52,321 bases of DNA from Alkaliphilus peptidifermentans DSM 18978 (GTDB lineage: Bacteria > Bacillota > Clostridia > Peptostreptococcales > Natronincolaceae), in contig NZ_FMUS01000033.1 in assembly GCF_900101495.1 (NCBI RefSeq), forward strand, positions 1 to 52,321, read 5' to 3'. Position 1 is the first letter of the stretch. Each line of letters opens with the position of its first letter. A model generated the notes under the pieces. The model saw only the letters and a list, made by a program, of their open reading frames with translations, was not told where the DNA came from and did not search any database. The position numbers were made by a program, and so were the translations under genes. Below are positions 43,153-52,064 of this stretch, in pieces.

Positions 43153-44169
43153 GTGGAGCTTAGAAAGCTAGGAAGAACCAATTATAGGGTTGGAGTAATT
43201 GGCTTTGGGGGGATACCCCTTCAGCGGTTGAAGGATGAAGAGGCAATAGGAATTGTACAACTGGCTGCTGAAGAAGATATTAATTTTATTGATACAGCTA
43301 GAGGTTATGGAAGAAGTGAAGAATTAATAGGTAAGAGTATACAAGGTATAAGAGATAAGTTTATAATTGCAACAAAATCAACTTCAAGAGACTATGAATC
43401 CATGAAAAAAGATATAGAAATAAGCTTAAATAATTTAAAATGTGAATGGATAGATTTATATCAACTGCATCTTGTTAAAACCCAAGAGCAATATCAACAA
43501 ATTATGTCTAAAGATGGAGCCTATGGAGCATTGAAGGAAGCACAGGAAAAAGGAATTATAAAAGAAATTGGTATAACCAGCCACAGCAAAGAAATGTTAG
43601 AGTTTGCTATTGAAACAGATAACTTTTCTACTATACAGTTTCCCTATAATGTGGTAGAACAACAGGGAAAACAGCTATTTAAAAGGGCATACGAAAAAAA
43701 TATAGGGGTTATTGTTATGAAACCCTTGGCAGGCGGAGCACTACATAAGGGGGATTTGGCACTGCGCTTTATTTTAGAGAATCCCCATGTCAGTGTAGTA
43801 ATACCAGGAGTTGATAAAAAGGAGCAGATAATAGAAAACAGTAGTGTAGGTAAAAGCTTCAAGCCCCTAAACCAGGAAGAAAGAAAAATATTAAAAGAAA
43901 TAAAGGAAGAACTAGGGCTAACCTTTTGTAGGCGATGCGGATACTGTCAGCCCTGTCCACAAGGGATTGATATCTCCACCCAATTCCTTATAGAAGGTTA
44001 TTACTCAAGATATGAGCTACAGGATTGGGCATTAGAAAGATATAGTGGACTACCTAAGATTGCATCTGACTGTATTAAATGTGGGGCGTGCGAGCCTAGA
44101 TGTCCCTATGATTTACCCATCAGAAAGATGATGGAGAATGTTGCGAAAAAATTGGAAGGAAAAAATTAA
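43153..44169 (+). CDS. Aldo/keto reductase with C-terminal ferredoxin domain
   Basis: The 338-residue protein has an N-terminal aldo/keto reductase barrel: FIDTARGYGRSEELIGKS holds the catalytic Asp and Tyr, IATKST the Lys and LYQLHLVKT the His. The last 70 residues carry CRRCGYCQPCPQGI and CIKCGACEPRCPYDLP, two CxxCxxCxxxCP ferredoxin motifs for [4Fe-4S] clusters. This fusion is common in anaerobes, and the electron partner is not known. GTG 43153 is preceded by AAAGGAGG. It may use NAD(P)H or ferredoxin electrons to reduce a carbonyl substrate. Confidence 0.9.
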   Translation: MELRKLGRTNYRVGVIGFGGIPLQRLKDEEAIGIVQLAAEEDINFIDTARGYGRSEELIGKSIQGIRDKFIIATKSTSRDYESMKKDIEISLNNLKCEWIDLYQLHLVKTQEQYQQIMSKDGAYGALKEAQEKGIIKEIGITSHSKEMLEFAIETDNFSTIQFPYNVVEQQGKQLFKRAYEKNIGVIVMKPLAGGALHKGDLALRFILENPHVSVVIPGVDKKEQIIENSSVGKSFKPLNQEERKILKEIKEELGLTFCRRCGYCQPCPQGIDISTQFLIEGYYSRYELQDWALERYSGLPKIASDCIKCGACEPRCPYDLPIRKMMENVAKKLEGKN

Positions 44170-44251
44170 AATAATTTGTATAAAAAATAAAAACAAGGTA
44201 TATACTCTCTAATAGTTTAATGAAGGCAATGGGTTAACTGATTCTATTTTG

Positions 44252-44281
44252 GGAGCACCGAAGGTGCTCCTGCTTTTTTTT
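44252..44281 (+). terminator. Intrinsic terminator after the aldo/keto reductase gene
   Basis: GGAGCACC-GAA-GGTGCTCC (44252-44270) is a perfect 8-bp stem, followed by TGC and a T run. Confidence 0.85.
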
Positions 44282-44309
44282 GTAAAAGTAAGAATACCTT
44301 TTTTGTTAT

Positions 44310-45170
44310 CTATATTAATATATCTAGCTTAGCTTGTAAGGCTTCAGTTATGGGTAATAGAGGTAATCGTACCTCATTAGCTTCGATAAGACCTAGCTTA
44401 TATAAACAGTATTTAATTGGAGTAGGATTAGGCTCTTCAAAGAGATGTGGAATTACTTTAATAAGCTTTTTCCAATTCTCAAAGGCTGCTTGATAATTAT
44501 TTTCCTTAACCTGATTATATATTTCTATAAATAGCTCCGTTTCTAAGTGACAAGAGGCTAAAATACCACCATGACCGCCATGTAAAAGGGTAGTATAATA
44601 GAATGCATCCTCACCCGTTAGAATGGAGAAATCCTTTGGAGGGTTAAGAAGCAACTCAAGGGTCTGTTTAATGTCTCCACTGGCATCTTTAAGGGCAACA
44701 ATATTTTTAATTTCTGCCAGCTTATGAATTGTAGAGTTTTCAATATTTCTACCAGTACGATAGGGAATATTATATACTATTATATCTAAATCTGTTGATG
44801 CCGCAATGGAAGAAAAATGCTGAAGAATTCCCCTTTGATCGGGCCTGTTATAATAAGGTGAAACTGATAGTATGCCCTTAACATTATACTTTTCCAGTAG
44901 CTTTAGCTTTTGTATAACCTTTTTTGTATCGTTTCCACCTACTCCTACAAAAATAGGTACTCTATTGTTGCAGAATTCAACTGTCTTCTCAACAATTTCT
45001 TCAAATTCAATATCAGAAACTGTAGGACTTTCGCCTGTGGTTCCTAATGGAATCAAACCACTTATTCCCTTTGGTATATAATGATTAATCATACCCTCTA
45101 GGCTTTTAAAATCAACCTTGTCGTCCTTAAAAGGTGTTACAATAGGTAGCCATATACCACTAATACTCAT
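44310..45170 (-). CDS. dapA: 4-hydroxy-tetrahydrodipicolinate synthase-like DapA
   Basis: DapA condenses pyruvate and aspartate semialdehyde in lysine and diaminopimelate synthesis. The 286-residue protein has the class-I aldolase pattern: IPLGTTGESPTVSD, SVSPYYNRPDQRG, YNIPYRTGRNI with the catalytic Tyr and IVALKDASGD with the Schiff-base Lys. GGAGG precedes its ATG. The family also contains N-acetylneuraminate lyase and other pyruvate-dependent aldolases, so an alternative role is possible. It is divergent from the AraC-type regulator, separated by 146 bases. Confidence 0.85.
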   Translation of the reverse strand: MSISGIWLPIVTPFKDDKVDFKSLEGMINHYIPKGISGLIPLGTTGESPTVSDIEFEEIVEKTVEFCNNRVPIFVGVGGNDTKKVIQKLKLLEKYNVKGILSVSPYYNRPDQRGILQHFSSIAASTDLDIIVYNIPYRTGRNIENSTIHKLAEIKNIVALKDASGDIKQTLELLLNPPKDFSILTGEDAFYYTTLLHGGHGGILASCHLETELFIEIYNQVKENNYQAAFENWKKLIKVIPHLFEEPNPTPIKYCLYKLGLIEANEVRLPLLPITEALQAKLDILI

Positions 45171-45316
45171 TTATAATCCTCCAATCCAAATTTTTTTGCT
45201 TTATATCATTATATTAAAAATTTTGGCAAAGTAACTGCTATATAATGCTAAAAATATTGCAAAAAGTGCTCATTGTATAATAATATAGACTTAAGAAAAA
45301 GGGTGGTGAATGTGGA

Positions 45317-46222
45317 ATGAAAATGGAAAATGAGAGTAGTAAAAGAGGATATTTAGAGAAGGATTTTGCCTTTTTTTATATTAAAGATAATATTAATTTA
45401 GAACTTGAATTTCACTACCATGATTTTGCAAAGATTATAGTATTTATTTCAGGTAAAGTTACTTACTTAATTGAAGGAAGATCTTATCGATTAAAGCCTT
45501 GGGATTTACTATTGGTTAGTAAAAACCAGTTACATAAGCCCATTATCGATAATAGTGAAAGCTATGAAAGGATAGTGATTTGGATAAATCCAAGTTTTTT
45601 AAGACAACACAACACTATAAATTGCAATCTTGAAACCTGCTTTAATCTTGCCAGTGAGGAAAACCTGAATCTATTAAGATTAAATACATCACAGCTACCT
45701 TACATTAAAAATATTTTAAAGGAGCTTGAAGAGTCAGGTAACAGTCATGAGTTTGGAAGTAAATTATTAAGCAATGCGTTGTTTTTACAGCTTATTATTT
45801 ATATTAATCGTAAGTATTTAGGTATAGACAAAGCAAGTATTCAAGAGGACTTAACCTATGATGAGATTATTAGTGATATTATAAGTTATATTAATAGGAA
45901 TATTACTGGTGATTTATCAATAGAAAATATAGCTTCACAATTTTTCTTGAACAAACACTATCTAATGCATAAATTTAAAAGGCAAACCGGGTATACACTA
46001 CATAATTACATTCATCAAAAACGGTTGATCAAGGCAAAAACCTTAATAAGTGAAGGCAATTCGACAGGAGAAGCCTGCTTGAAAAGTGGATTCAAGGATT
46101 ACTCAAATTTTATAAGAGCTTTTAAGAAAATGTATGGAGCAGCACCTAAAGCATACATGAAGCACATAATGAGCTTTGAAAACTCTGTCAAAAAAGAGCA
46201 AAATGAGCCAGATTTATTCTGA
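45317..46222 (+). CDS. AraC-family transcriptional regulator with cupin domain
   Basis: The 301-residue protein has an N-terminal cupin-like ligand domain (about 20-110; ELEFHYHDFAKIIVFISGKV, WDLLLVSKNQLHKP). A C-terminal AraC domain follows (about 185-290; LSIENIASQFFLNKHYLMHK, the second helix pair at EACLKSGFKDYSNFIRAFKK). AraC proteins of this design bind small ligands and activate nearby genes. Divergent placement suggests control of dapA, but DapA-type genes next to AraC regulators can also serve catabolism. The ATG is preceded by GGTGG at a longer distance than usual. Confidence 0.88.
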   Translation: MKMENESSKRGYLEKDFAFFYIKDNINLELEFHYHDFAKIIVFISGKVTYLIEGRSYRLKPWDLLLVSKNQLHKPIIDNSESYERIVIWINPSFLRQHNTINCNLETCFNLASEENLNLLRLNTSQLPYIKNILKELEESGNSHEFGSKLLSNALFLQLIIYINRKYLGIDKASIQEDLTYDEIISDIISYINRNITGDLSIENIASQFFLNKHYLMHKFKRQTGYTLHNYIHQKRLIKAKTLISEGNSTGEACLKSGFKDYSNFIRAFKKMYGAAPKAYMKHIMSFENSVKKEQNEPDLF

Positions 46223-46290
46223 CTCATTGATTAAAAAATGAAAGATTATTGTTGATTGTAGAGCTCCAGTTGAACTATATATAACATGAT

Positions 46291-47622
46291 TTAGGATTGA
46301 GTTTCTGGGTTAATAAATAGTCTATTTGTATTCGATGGGAGAGCAACTCCATTTAAGGTAGTTATAACCCTTTCGTTTACTTTAAACTCAACAGAATCAA
46401 TTGCTTCTAAAGAGGTAAAACTATAAAGTAAAGAGTCTACCATAAAGGACTGTAGCTGAATATTATCCTTATATATATCTATAAAAACGTCATTTAACAT
46501 TAACGAAAGCTTACCATCTTCTATAATGTAATCCTCCAGAATAAGTTCATCTGGTACAGGTGGCTGTAGATAATAGCTATATAAGTCACTATAACCAGAA
46601 TACTTCAGCTGATTGAAAATAGAGGTTACAGAAGCATCAGTACCCTTTAAAGCTATAGGTGTTAATAATAAGCGATCTGTCTCAGTAACAAAGCCTACAT
46701 ATAGACTTGGACCTAAGGATGGTTTATGGGGTTCACTCATTACACGTCCATGAAACCCATCTGCTTGAATCCTATTATTAAAGTAAAACTGTACTTGGTT
46801 AACCTCATTAATTGAGGTTAAAGAGTTAACGAAGCTTTCATAGGCTATAGCAGCATTACTTGGATTAGATTCATATTCATTTAGGTCACCAGTAATATAA
46901 ACATTTGCTGTACCACCATTTAAGCCTAAACCGACGCCCTTAGGAATAGGAGATAAAGTAGATAAACCGAGAGCTGGGTCTGCACCCATTTCTAAATGAT
47001 CAATAGTTGATCTCAGCGGTGTTGAGGTGTAAGGTATAATTCTTGTTATAGGAATCAAATGAAAATAATCATTATCAGTAAAATATAGCTTCAATGCTGA
47101 CTGGTTGTTTTGTATTGAAGCAACAGCAGGAATGTATTTAAATTCACTAGAAAAGGAAATAGGAGTACTATAGTATATTGCTTCAGGCTCAAAATTTTTA
47201 ATATTTGGAGTAATTTTCAAATGATATTCTCCATTGGGAATATTGATTTCCACTTGGTTTATATCAAGTGATATATTTAGCGGAGCATCTTTTGAAATTG
47301 TTGTTTCTGATGGTGGTAGTTCCTCAGTAAGCTCCTTTAAGGGAATGCTTTTAAGCCTCTGTGAAGCTGAGTAAATCTCAACCATCACTGGTTCAGTAGC
47401 ATCAAATGATAGCGGTACCGAATTACCGTCTGTGGAAATAGAAAACATAACCTTTACATGAGATGGAGAAACAACTGTAACCTCTGAAGCAAATGAAAGC
47501 TCCTCCTCAGAAGAAAAATTGAAGCTAAAGGATTCAATATTTAGAGAATCGGCATACAGGGGTAATCCTGTAGCAGTTACACATAAAATAAGTAACAATA
47601 TAATATTTCTTACAGATCGCAT
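46291..47622 (-). CDS. Exported GerMN-domain protein
   Basis: The 443-residue protein starts with a signal peptide (SVRNIILLLILCVTATGLPLYA). The C-terminal half holds a GerMN domain: LKLYFTDNDYFHLIPITRII opens it, and YESFVNSLTSINEVNQVQFY closes it. A second copy follows at about 365-435 (YSFTSLEAIDSVEFKVNERV). GerMN proteins support spore formation and germination or the cell envelope. The first 180 residues are beta-rich and without a family I know. GGGAG precedes the ATG. It suggests an endospore former. Confidence 0.82.
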   Translation of the reverse strand: MRSVRNIILLLILCVTATGLPLYADSLNIESFSFNFSSEEELSFASEVTVVSPSHVKVMFSISTDGNSVPLSFDATEPVMVEIYSASQRLKSIPLKELTEELPPSETTISKDAPLNISLDINQVEINIPNGEYHLKITPNIKNFEPEAIYYSTPISFSSEFKYIPAVASIQNNQSALKLYFTDNDYFHLIPITRIIPYTSTPLRSTIDHLEMGADPALGLSTLSPIPKGVGLGLNGGTANVYITGDLNEYESNPSNAAIAYESFVNSLTSINEVNQVQFYFNNRIQADGFHGRVMSEPHKPSLGPSLYVGFVTETDRLLLTPIALKGTDASVTSIFNQLKYSGYSDLYSYYLQPPVPDELILEDYIIEDGKLSLMLNDVFIDIYKDNIQLQSFMVDSLLYSFTSLEAIDSVEFKVNERVITTLNGVALPSNTNRLFINPETQS

Positions 47623-47793
47623 TTTTTTTACTCCCTTCCTAGCTTGTCCTACCCTATATGTTTATTATAGAATAATGAGTAGTTAAGGTAAACTAAAATC
47701 GCGCAACAAAATTCGATAAATATATAATATCTATAAAATAATGCATTTGTTTAGAATAAAATGATATATGATTCCTCGAGAGGAGACTGGTTA

Positions 47794-49146
47794 ATGTTAG
47801 AAAAAAATAAAATGTATCAGATAGAGATTTTAGACTTAGGGCATAATGGTGAGGGAATAGGTAAAATAGATGGCTTTACCATATTTGTTGAGGGCGGGCT
47901 TCCGGGAGATGTGGTTAAAGTAAAAACTACAATTGTTAAAAAAAGCTACGCTATAGGAAAGCTGATAAAAATAATAAAACCCTCTGGAAATAGAATCGAT
48001 GCAGTCTGTCCCATTGCCCATGAATGTGGTGGTTGTCAGATTATGAATATGGACTATAAAGCTCAGCTCGATATAAAGAAAAAAAGAGTTGAAGAAACCA
48101 TCAAAAGAATAGGTAAGATTGAAGTACCTGTTCACGATACATTAGGTATGGATAAACCTTTCGAATATAGAAATAAAGCTCAATTTCCAGTAGGAATGTT
48201 AGATGGAAAAGCTATTATGGGCTTTTACCAGAAGGGAAGCCACCAAATTGTAGATACAGCCTATTGTCATATTCAACATCCGATAAACGAAACTGTAGTT
48301 AAATTGATGAAGGAATATATACATAAATATAATATTACCGTATATGACGAAAAAACCAGAAAAGGTTTAATAAGACACGTGGTAACAAAGGTAGGATATC
48401 AAACTGGCGAGGTAATGGTTATTATTATTACCAACGGTAGAAATTTGCCCCAGCAACAGGAGCTAGTTAAACTGCTGATGGATAACATTAAAGGACTAAA
48501 AAGTGTAGTTCAAAATATAAATGATAAAAATACCAATATAATATTTGGACAAGAAACAATTACCCTACATGGAGAAAACACTATTGAAGATTACATAGGA
48601 CCATTAAAGTTTAAAATATCAGCCCAATCCTTCTTTCAAGTCAACCCACAACAAACAAAGGTTTTGTATGAAAAGGCATTGGAGTATGCTGACCTAAAGG
48701 GAGAAGAAACAGTTTTCGACATATATTGTGGAATTGGAACCATTTCACTATTCCTAGCTGAAAAAGCAAAGAAGGTATACGGCGTTGAAGTGGTGGAGGC
48801 AGCAATAGAGGATGCAAAAACAAATGCTACATTAAATAATATAACCAATGCAGAGTTTTATGTGGGAGAGGCAGAAAAAATTGTACCAAAGCTGTATGAG
48901 AAAGGTATCAAGGCAGATGTAGTGGTGGTGGACCCACCGAGAAAGGGCTGTGAAGAAACAGTGCTAGACACCATAGCCAATATGGAGCCAGAAAGAATAG
49001 TCTATGTATCCTGCAACCCAGCAACCTTAGCCAGGGACTTAGCATATTTAAGTGAAAAAGGATATAAGGCAGTAGAAGTGCAACCAGTGGATATGTTTCC
49101 CCATACGGCTCATGTCGAGTGTGTGGCACTGATAGAGCGGGTTTAG
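47794..49146 (+). CDS. rlmD: 23S rRNA (uracil(1939)-C5)-methyltransferase RlmD-type
   Basis: The 450-residue protein has an N-terminal TRAM domain (about 1-60; ILDLGHNGEGIGKIDGFTIF) and the cluster CPIAHECGGCQ. The methyltransferase follows: SFFQVNPQQTKVLYE, VFDIYCGIGTISLF, DVVVVDPPRKGCEE and SCNPATLARDLAYL, which holds the catalytic Cys. The family methylates uracil C5 in 23S rRNA or tRNA and carries a [4Fe-4S] cluster. ATG 47794 follows AGGAGA; ATG 47761 is an alternative. It ends HTAHVECVALIERV, without the long C-terminal extension of some clostridial paralogues. A decayed copy of such an extension lies at 51261-51620. Confidence 0.94.
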   Translation: MLEKNKMYQIEILDLGHNGEGIGKIDGFTIFVEGGLPGDVVKVKTTIVKKSYAIGKLIKIIKPSGNRIDAVCPIAHECGGCQIMNMDYKAQLDIKKKRVEETIKRIGKIEVPVHDTLGMDKPFEYRNKAQFPVGMLDGKAIMGFYQKGSHQIVDTAYCHIQHPINETVVKLMKEYIHKYNITVYDEKTRKGLIRHVVTKVGYQTGEVMVIIITNGRNLPQQQELVKLLMDNIKGLKSVVQNINDKNTNIIFGQETITLHGENTIEDYIGPLKFKISAQSFFQVNPQQTKVLYEKALEYADLKGEETVFDIYCGIGTISLFLAEKAKKVYGVEVVEAAIEDAKTNATLNNITNAEFYVGEAEKIVPKLYEKGIKADVVVVDPPRKGCEETVLDTIANMEPERIVYVSCNPATLARDLAYLSEKGYKAVEVQPVDMFPHTAHVECVALIERV

Positions 49147-49159
49147 AAGGTTTTTTATG

Positions 49160-49187
49160 TTCCCTCAGACTGATTAGTTTGGGGGAA
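49160..49187 (+). terminator. Hairpin after rlmD
   Basis: TTCCCTCAGACT (49160-49171) pairs with AGTTTGGGGGAA (49176-49187), with G-U pairs. It is followed by TTTTGC. Confidence 0.6.
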
Positions 49188-49536
49188 TTTTGCTTTAGGG
49201 GGTCTAACTTTTACGCAGAAATAGGGATATTTGCGTTAAGGTTAGTGTTTTGCGTATTTGTTTCTGTTGAGAGATGAAAGGGGCCCACCATCTCTACCTG
49301 AAATTCTTTAAGCTATGTCTAAGGTTAAAGAAAGTAAAACAAAATTTAATATAGTAAGATTTATATGTTCCCTGCAGGATGCATATGGAGTGTTGTGTAG
49401 CGATGGAGCACAATTATTAATAATAAAATTTTATTTAAATAATAAGTAAGAATAGGCACTGAAAAGGTGTTTTGTGATATAATGACAAGCAAATATCTAA
49501 TTTAATAGACTATGTAGTTAAAAGGGGGAATTTGAC
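49188..49536. other. Gene-free stretch upstream of the acyltransferase gene
   Basis: It contains tag copy 1, AGGGGGTCTAA (49197-49207). A further hairpin is AGAGATG (49270-49276) with CATCTCT (49289-49295). The rest is AT-rich. The gene that follows has AAGGGGG before its TTG start. No convincing promoter or gene was seen. Confidence 0.5.
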
Positions 49537-50616
49537 TTGAGAAAATATTATATAGATAACCTTAGAAGTTTAGGTATCCTTTTATTGATACCTTATCATA
49601 CCTTTATGATCTATAATGGATTTGAATTGTTTTATATTCATGGTGGTAAAACTGTGAGATTAGCGAATGATTTTATTTTTCTTACAGCTATTTGGTTTAT
49701 GCCTTTGCTATTTCTCATTTCAGGCATGAGTACATATTACTCTATACAAAAACGTAATAGTAAAATGTATATAATGGAACGATTTTATAAGATATTCATT
49801 CCACTGATTTTTGGCATATTATTTATTGTTCCTATTCAAACATTCTATGCTGAAAAGTACCATAATAATTATCAAGGTAGTTACATTCATCAATATCGTT
49901 TATTTTTTACTAAAGAAACTGATTTAACTGGTTATCTAGGTGGATTTACACCAGCACATTTATGGTTTCTATTGTATCTATTTATTATTTCTATACTTGC
50001 ATTACCTGTTATAAAAAAATTAATGAAAGTTGATTTCAGAGAAATTAATTGGTTTAATCGCAAGGATCGAATAATACTGTTATTTATTGTACCTTTTCTT
50101 TTTAGTGCAATATTAGATATCAGTGGTAAGAGCCTAGGACAATTTTTCACCATTTTTATGCTTGGATTTATTCTTGCTAAGGATGAAGAAATGCTTGTAA
50201 CGATTGAGAAAAATAGACTAATGTATTTCATTATTACCATAACTACTTCATTATGTTTATATCTTTTCTATTATAGATTTGGAGGACTCTATGGCTTTAG
50301 TTTAAAAGCTATTAGCTATTCAGCTTTTCGGCATTTAATTATGTGGGTGAGTTTGCTAACTATTTTAGGATATGGTATTAAGTTTTTAAATAATGCTAAT
50401 CGCTTTTCAAATTATTTCACCAAATCTGCATTTTCATTTTACATCTTTCACCAATCATGGCTTATTCTAATTGCATATTATGTATTCAAGTGGACCAATA
50501 TAATATTGTTACGAATGGTATTAATCATATTAGTTACATTTATTTTAAGTCTTTTAACTTATGAATTATTTCGTAGAATTGCTGTTACACGTTATATGTT
50601 CGGGATAAAGAGATAA
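49537..50616 (+). CDS. Acyltransferase 3 family membrane protein
   Basis: The 359-residue protein has about ten hydrophobic segments. It starts YIDNLRSLGILLLIPYHTFM, the acyltransferase-3 opening with its conserved His, and FTPAHLWFLLYLFIIS is typical later. Such proteins transfer acetyl or similar groups to polysaccharides or other cell-surface molecules. The start is TTG with AAGGGGG upstream. The gene stands alone, between short repeats, in a region with decayed fragments. The substrate is unknown. Confidence 0.85.
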   Translation: MRKYYIDNLRSLGILLLIPYHTFMIYNGFELFYIHGGKTVRLANDFIFLTAIWFMPLLFLISGMSTYYSIQKRNSKMYIMERFYKIFIPLIFGILFIVPIQTFYAEKYHNNYQGSYIHQYRLFFTKETDLTGYLGGFTPAHLWFLLYLFIISILALPVIKKLMKVDFREINWFNRKDRIILLFIVPFLFSAILDISGKSLGQFFTIFMLGFILAKDEEMLVTIEKNRLMYFIITITTSLCLYLFYYRFGGLYGFSLKAISYSAFRHLIMWVSLLTILGYGIKFLNNANRFSNYFTKSAFSFYIFHQSWLILIAYYVFKWTNIILLRMVLIILVTFILSLLTYELFRRIAVTRYMFGIKR

Positions 50617-50741
50617 TACAATTGCATGAAGCCTTACTTCATTGTGGAGACAGTTGTGTTGATTGAGAAGAAATAGCCTGGTATCAAAGGCCTTGAAGGT
50701 TTTTAAGTAAAAATTAAAATGTGTTTTATCTACAGGATAAG

Positions 50742-50775
50742 GAGCGCTAAGTGCTGAAGTACTAAGCGCTCTTTT
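50742..50775 (+). terminator. Intrinsic terminator after the acyltransferase gene
   Basis: GAGCGCT (50742-50748) pairs with AGCGCTC (50765-50771), with a small inner AGT/ACT stem, followed by TTTT. Confidence 0.7.
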
Positions 50776-50778
50776 AAT

Positions 50779-50826
50779 GTTCCCCAGACTAATTGTTTGA
50801 GAGAATTTTGCTTTAAAGGGTCTAAT
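50779..50826. repeat. Second diverged copy of the post-rlmD tag sequence
   Basis: TGTTCCC...GAATTTTGCTTTA...GGGTCTAA resembles 49158-49207 base by base with scattered changes. Both copies lie downstream of a gene end. A shorter third copy, AGGGGGTCTAA, lies at 51217-51227. Confidence 0.65.
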
Positions 50827-51199
50827 AAATACTCAAATATATAAACCAGAGAAAAATAAAAGAAGTTATGGTCAAATAGATGGGTATAGAAATAGTATTC
50901 TGAGTAGTCATTTATATGCAAGTGTACAGTTAGACAAGATTCAAAGAAACAATTCACATAAAATCCTTCTCGATAGAGTTGAAGACTTTAGATTAAATAA
51001 TGTTTATAAGTTATAAAGAATGAACAAAGTATTTAGTATTGCAGCTTCAACATGGGCTGTAATCGATTCAGTAAGGCCATTTACAGATACGCTTCAAAAT
51101 GCCTGGGGACGGTTTATTCTAAATGGTTTCCATCTTCAAATTATGAAATTGCAATTTTATCAAACCTACTTTAAACCTCTCTATGAAAGTACCCCCTGA
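50801..51199 (+). pseudogene. Orphan coding-like fragment in one frame, split by a stop
   Basis: The frame is open from 50801 to a TAA at 51014-51016, then resumes in the same frame with ATG 51020 to a TGA at 51197-51199. The first part reads ASVQLDKIQRNNSHKILLD and continues VEDFRLNNVYKL; the second begins MNKVFSIAASTWAVIDSV, followed by RPFTDTLQNAWGRF. Both look like protein rather than chance, but neither has a ribosome binding site. I do not recognise the family. It could be the remains of one gene with a nonsense change, or two pieces. Confidence 0.35.
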
Positions 51200-51260
51200 A
51201 TCTAAAGGGGGATCGTAGGGGGTCTAAATCAATATTAATGCATATTAGTATCATCTTAGT

Positions 51261-51620
51261 GCCAAAACCCATGTCGAGACGGTTGAACTTCTTTCCCACA
51301 AAAAGCAGACACACATATCAACGTAAATGTGGAGTTTGGCTAAGGTGAAGGGAAAATTCCTGTGGGCAAGATTCTTGAAAAAGCATAGGATCAAAGACCA
51401 AGCGAAAGAGGTTACCTATAAAATGATACAAGAGTATATAGAAAGTAAATATGGATTGAAAGTGCATACAGCTTATATCGCAGAAGTAAAAAGAGGTTTG
51501 GGGTTGCTAATGTTTGATGCTCCAAATGCAGTAGAGGAATTGAAAAATCCAAGGAAACACCCAACACCAGAGAAGGTAGAAGCAATTAAGGATGCGTTGA
51601 ATCATTTTGGTATAATATAA
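51261..51620 (+). pseudogene. Frameshifted relic of the C-terminal extension of an RlmD-like methyltransferase
   Basis: Reading begins AKTHVETVELLSHKKQTHIS (frame of 51261), moves to a second frame with NVEFG, stop, GEGKIPVGKILEKA, stop (from 51326), then returns to the first frame from about 51400 as VTYKMIQEYIESKYGLKVHT and YIAEVKRGLGLL, ending ALNHFGII. From memory this matches the extended C-terminus of clostridial RlmD-type proteins after their HVE motif. Two compensating frameshifts and stops at 51341-51343 and 51386-51388 show decay. The long open frame 51327-51620 should not be annotated as a gene on its own. Confidence 0.75.
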
Positions 51621-51673
51621 TTGATTGGATCAAATCACATAAATAATGGGTTTTAATAAAATATCATATTATT

Positions 51674-51724
51674 AGAGGCTAAGTCTGAGTCAATAAAATG
51701 GCACGTAAACTTAGCCTCTTTTTT
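51674..51724 (+). terminator. Intrinsic terminator after the RlmD-like relic
   Basis: AGAGGCTAAG (51674-51683) pairs with CTTAGCCTCT (51710-51719), followed by a T run. Confidence 0.8.
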
Positions 51725-52064
51725 GTATAATACTGGGAATATTTTGATGAAACGTGTATAATAAAAGAAAAGTGTGCAAGAAGTATGAATATGAACTCTG
51801 AAATTATAATGTAGGAGTGTGCATTATGGCAATAATGGGAAGTTAATTTTTATGTACATAGAGATTATTGTATAGGAAGATACTTTTTGGAACTGATAGT
51901 GAGATTTTTTCTTAAGAGCTAATTGAGATTGAAGAATTTGAAAAAGAAATTTTGAAGTTTTTGATGATTATAATAATTAAATTTGGATGGGCTACAATTA
52001 ACTAGACAATAAAAATAAGGTCATGTAAACTTTAACTAATATAAATTAAAGGAGATATGTTTAT
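51725..52064. other. Stretch before the insertion element with eroded coding
   Basis: A TATAAT-like element and a short frame ATG 51827-TAA with AGGAG upstream open a stretch that, across stops and a frame change, reads LFGTDSEIFS, ELIEIEEFEKEIL and FDDYNN. This looks like the remains of a gene, possibly damaged before or by the element. The likely left end of the element is near 51988. Confidence 0.4.

Noticed and set aside
50730-50957. A 75-residue minus-strand gene
   Set aside because: It overlaps a terminator and an opposite-strand coding-like stretch, with no ribosome binding site.
51327-51620. An intact 97-residue gene
   Set aside because: Its first 25 codons are an out-of-frame reading of the relic, and the homologous part is a tail fragment with no own start signal.
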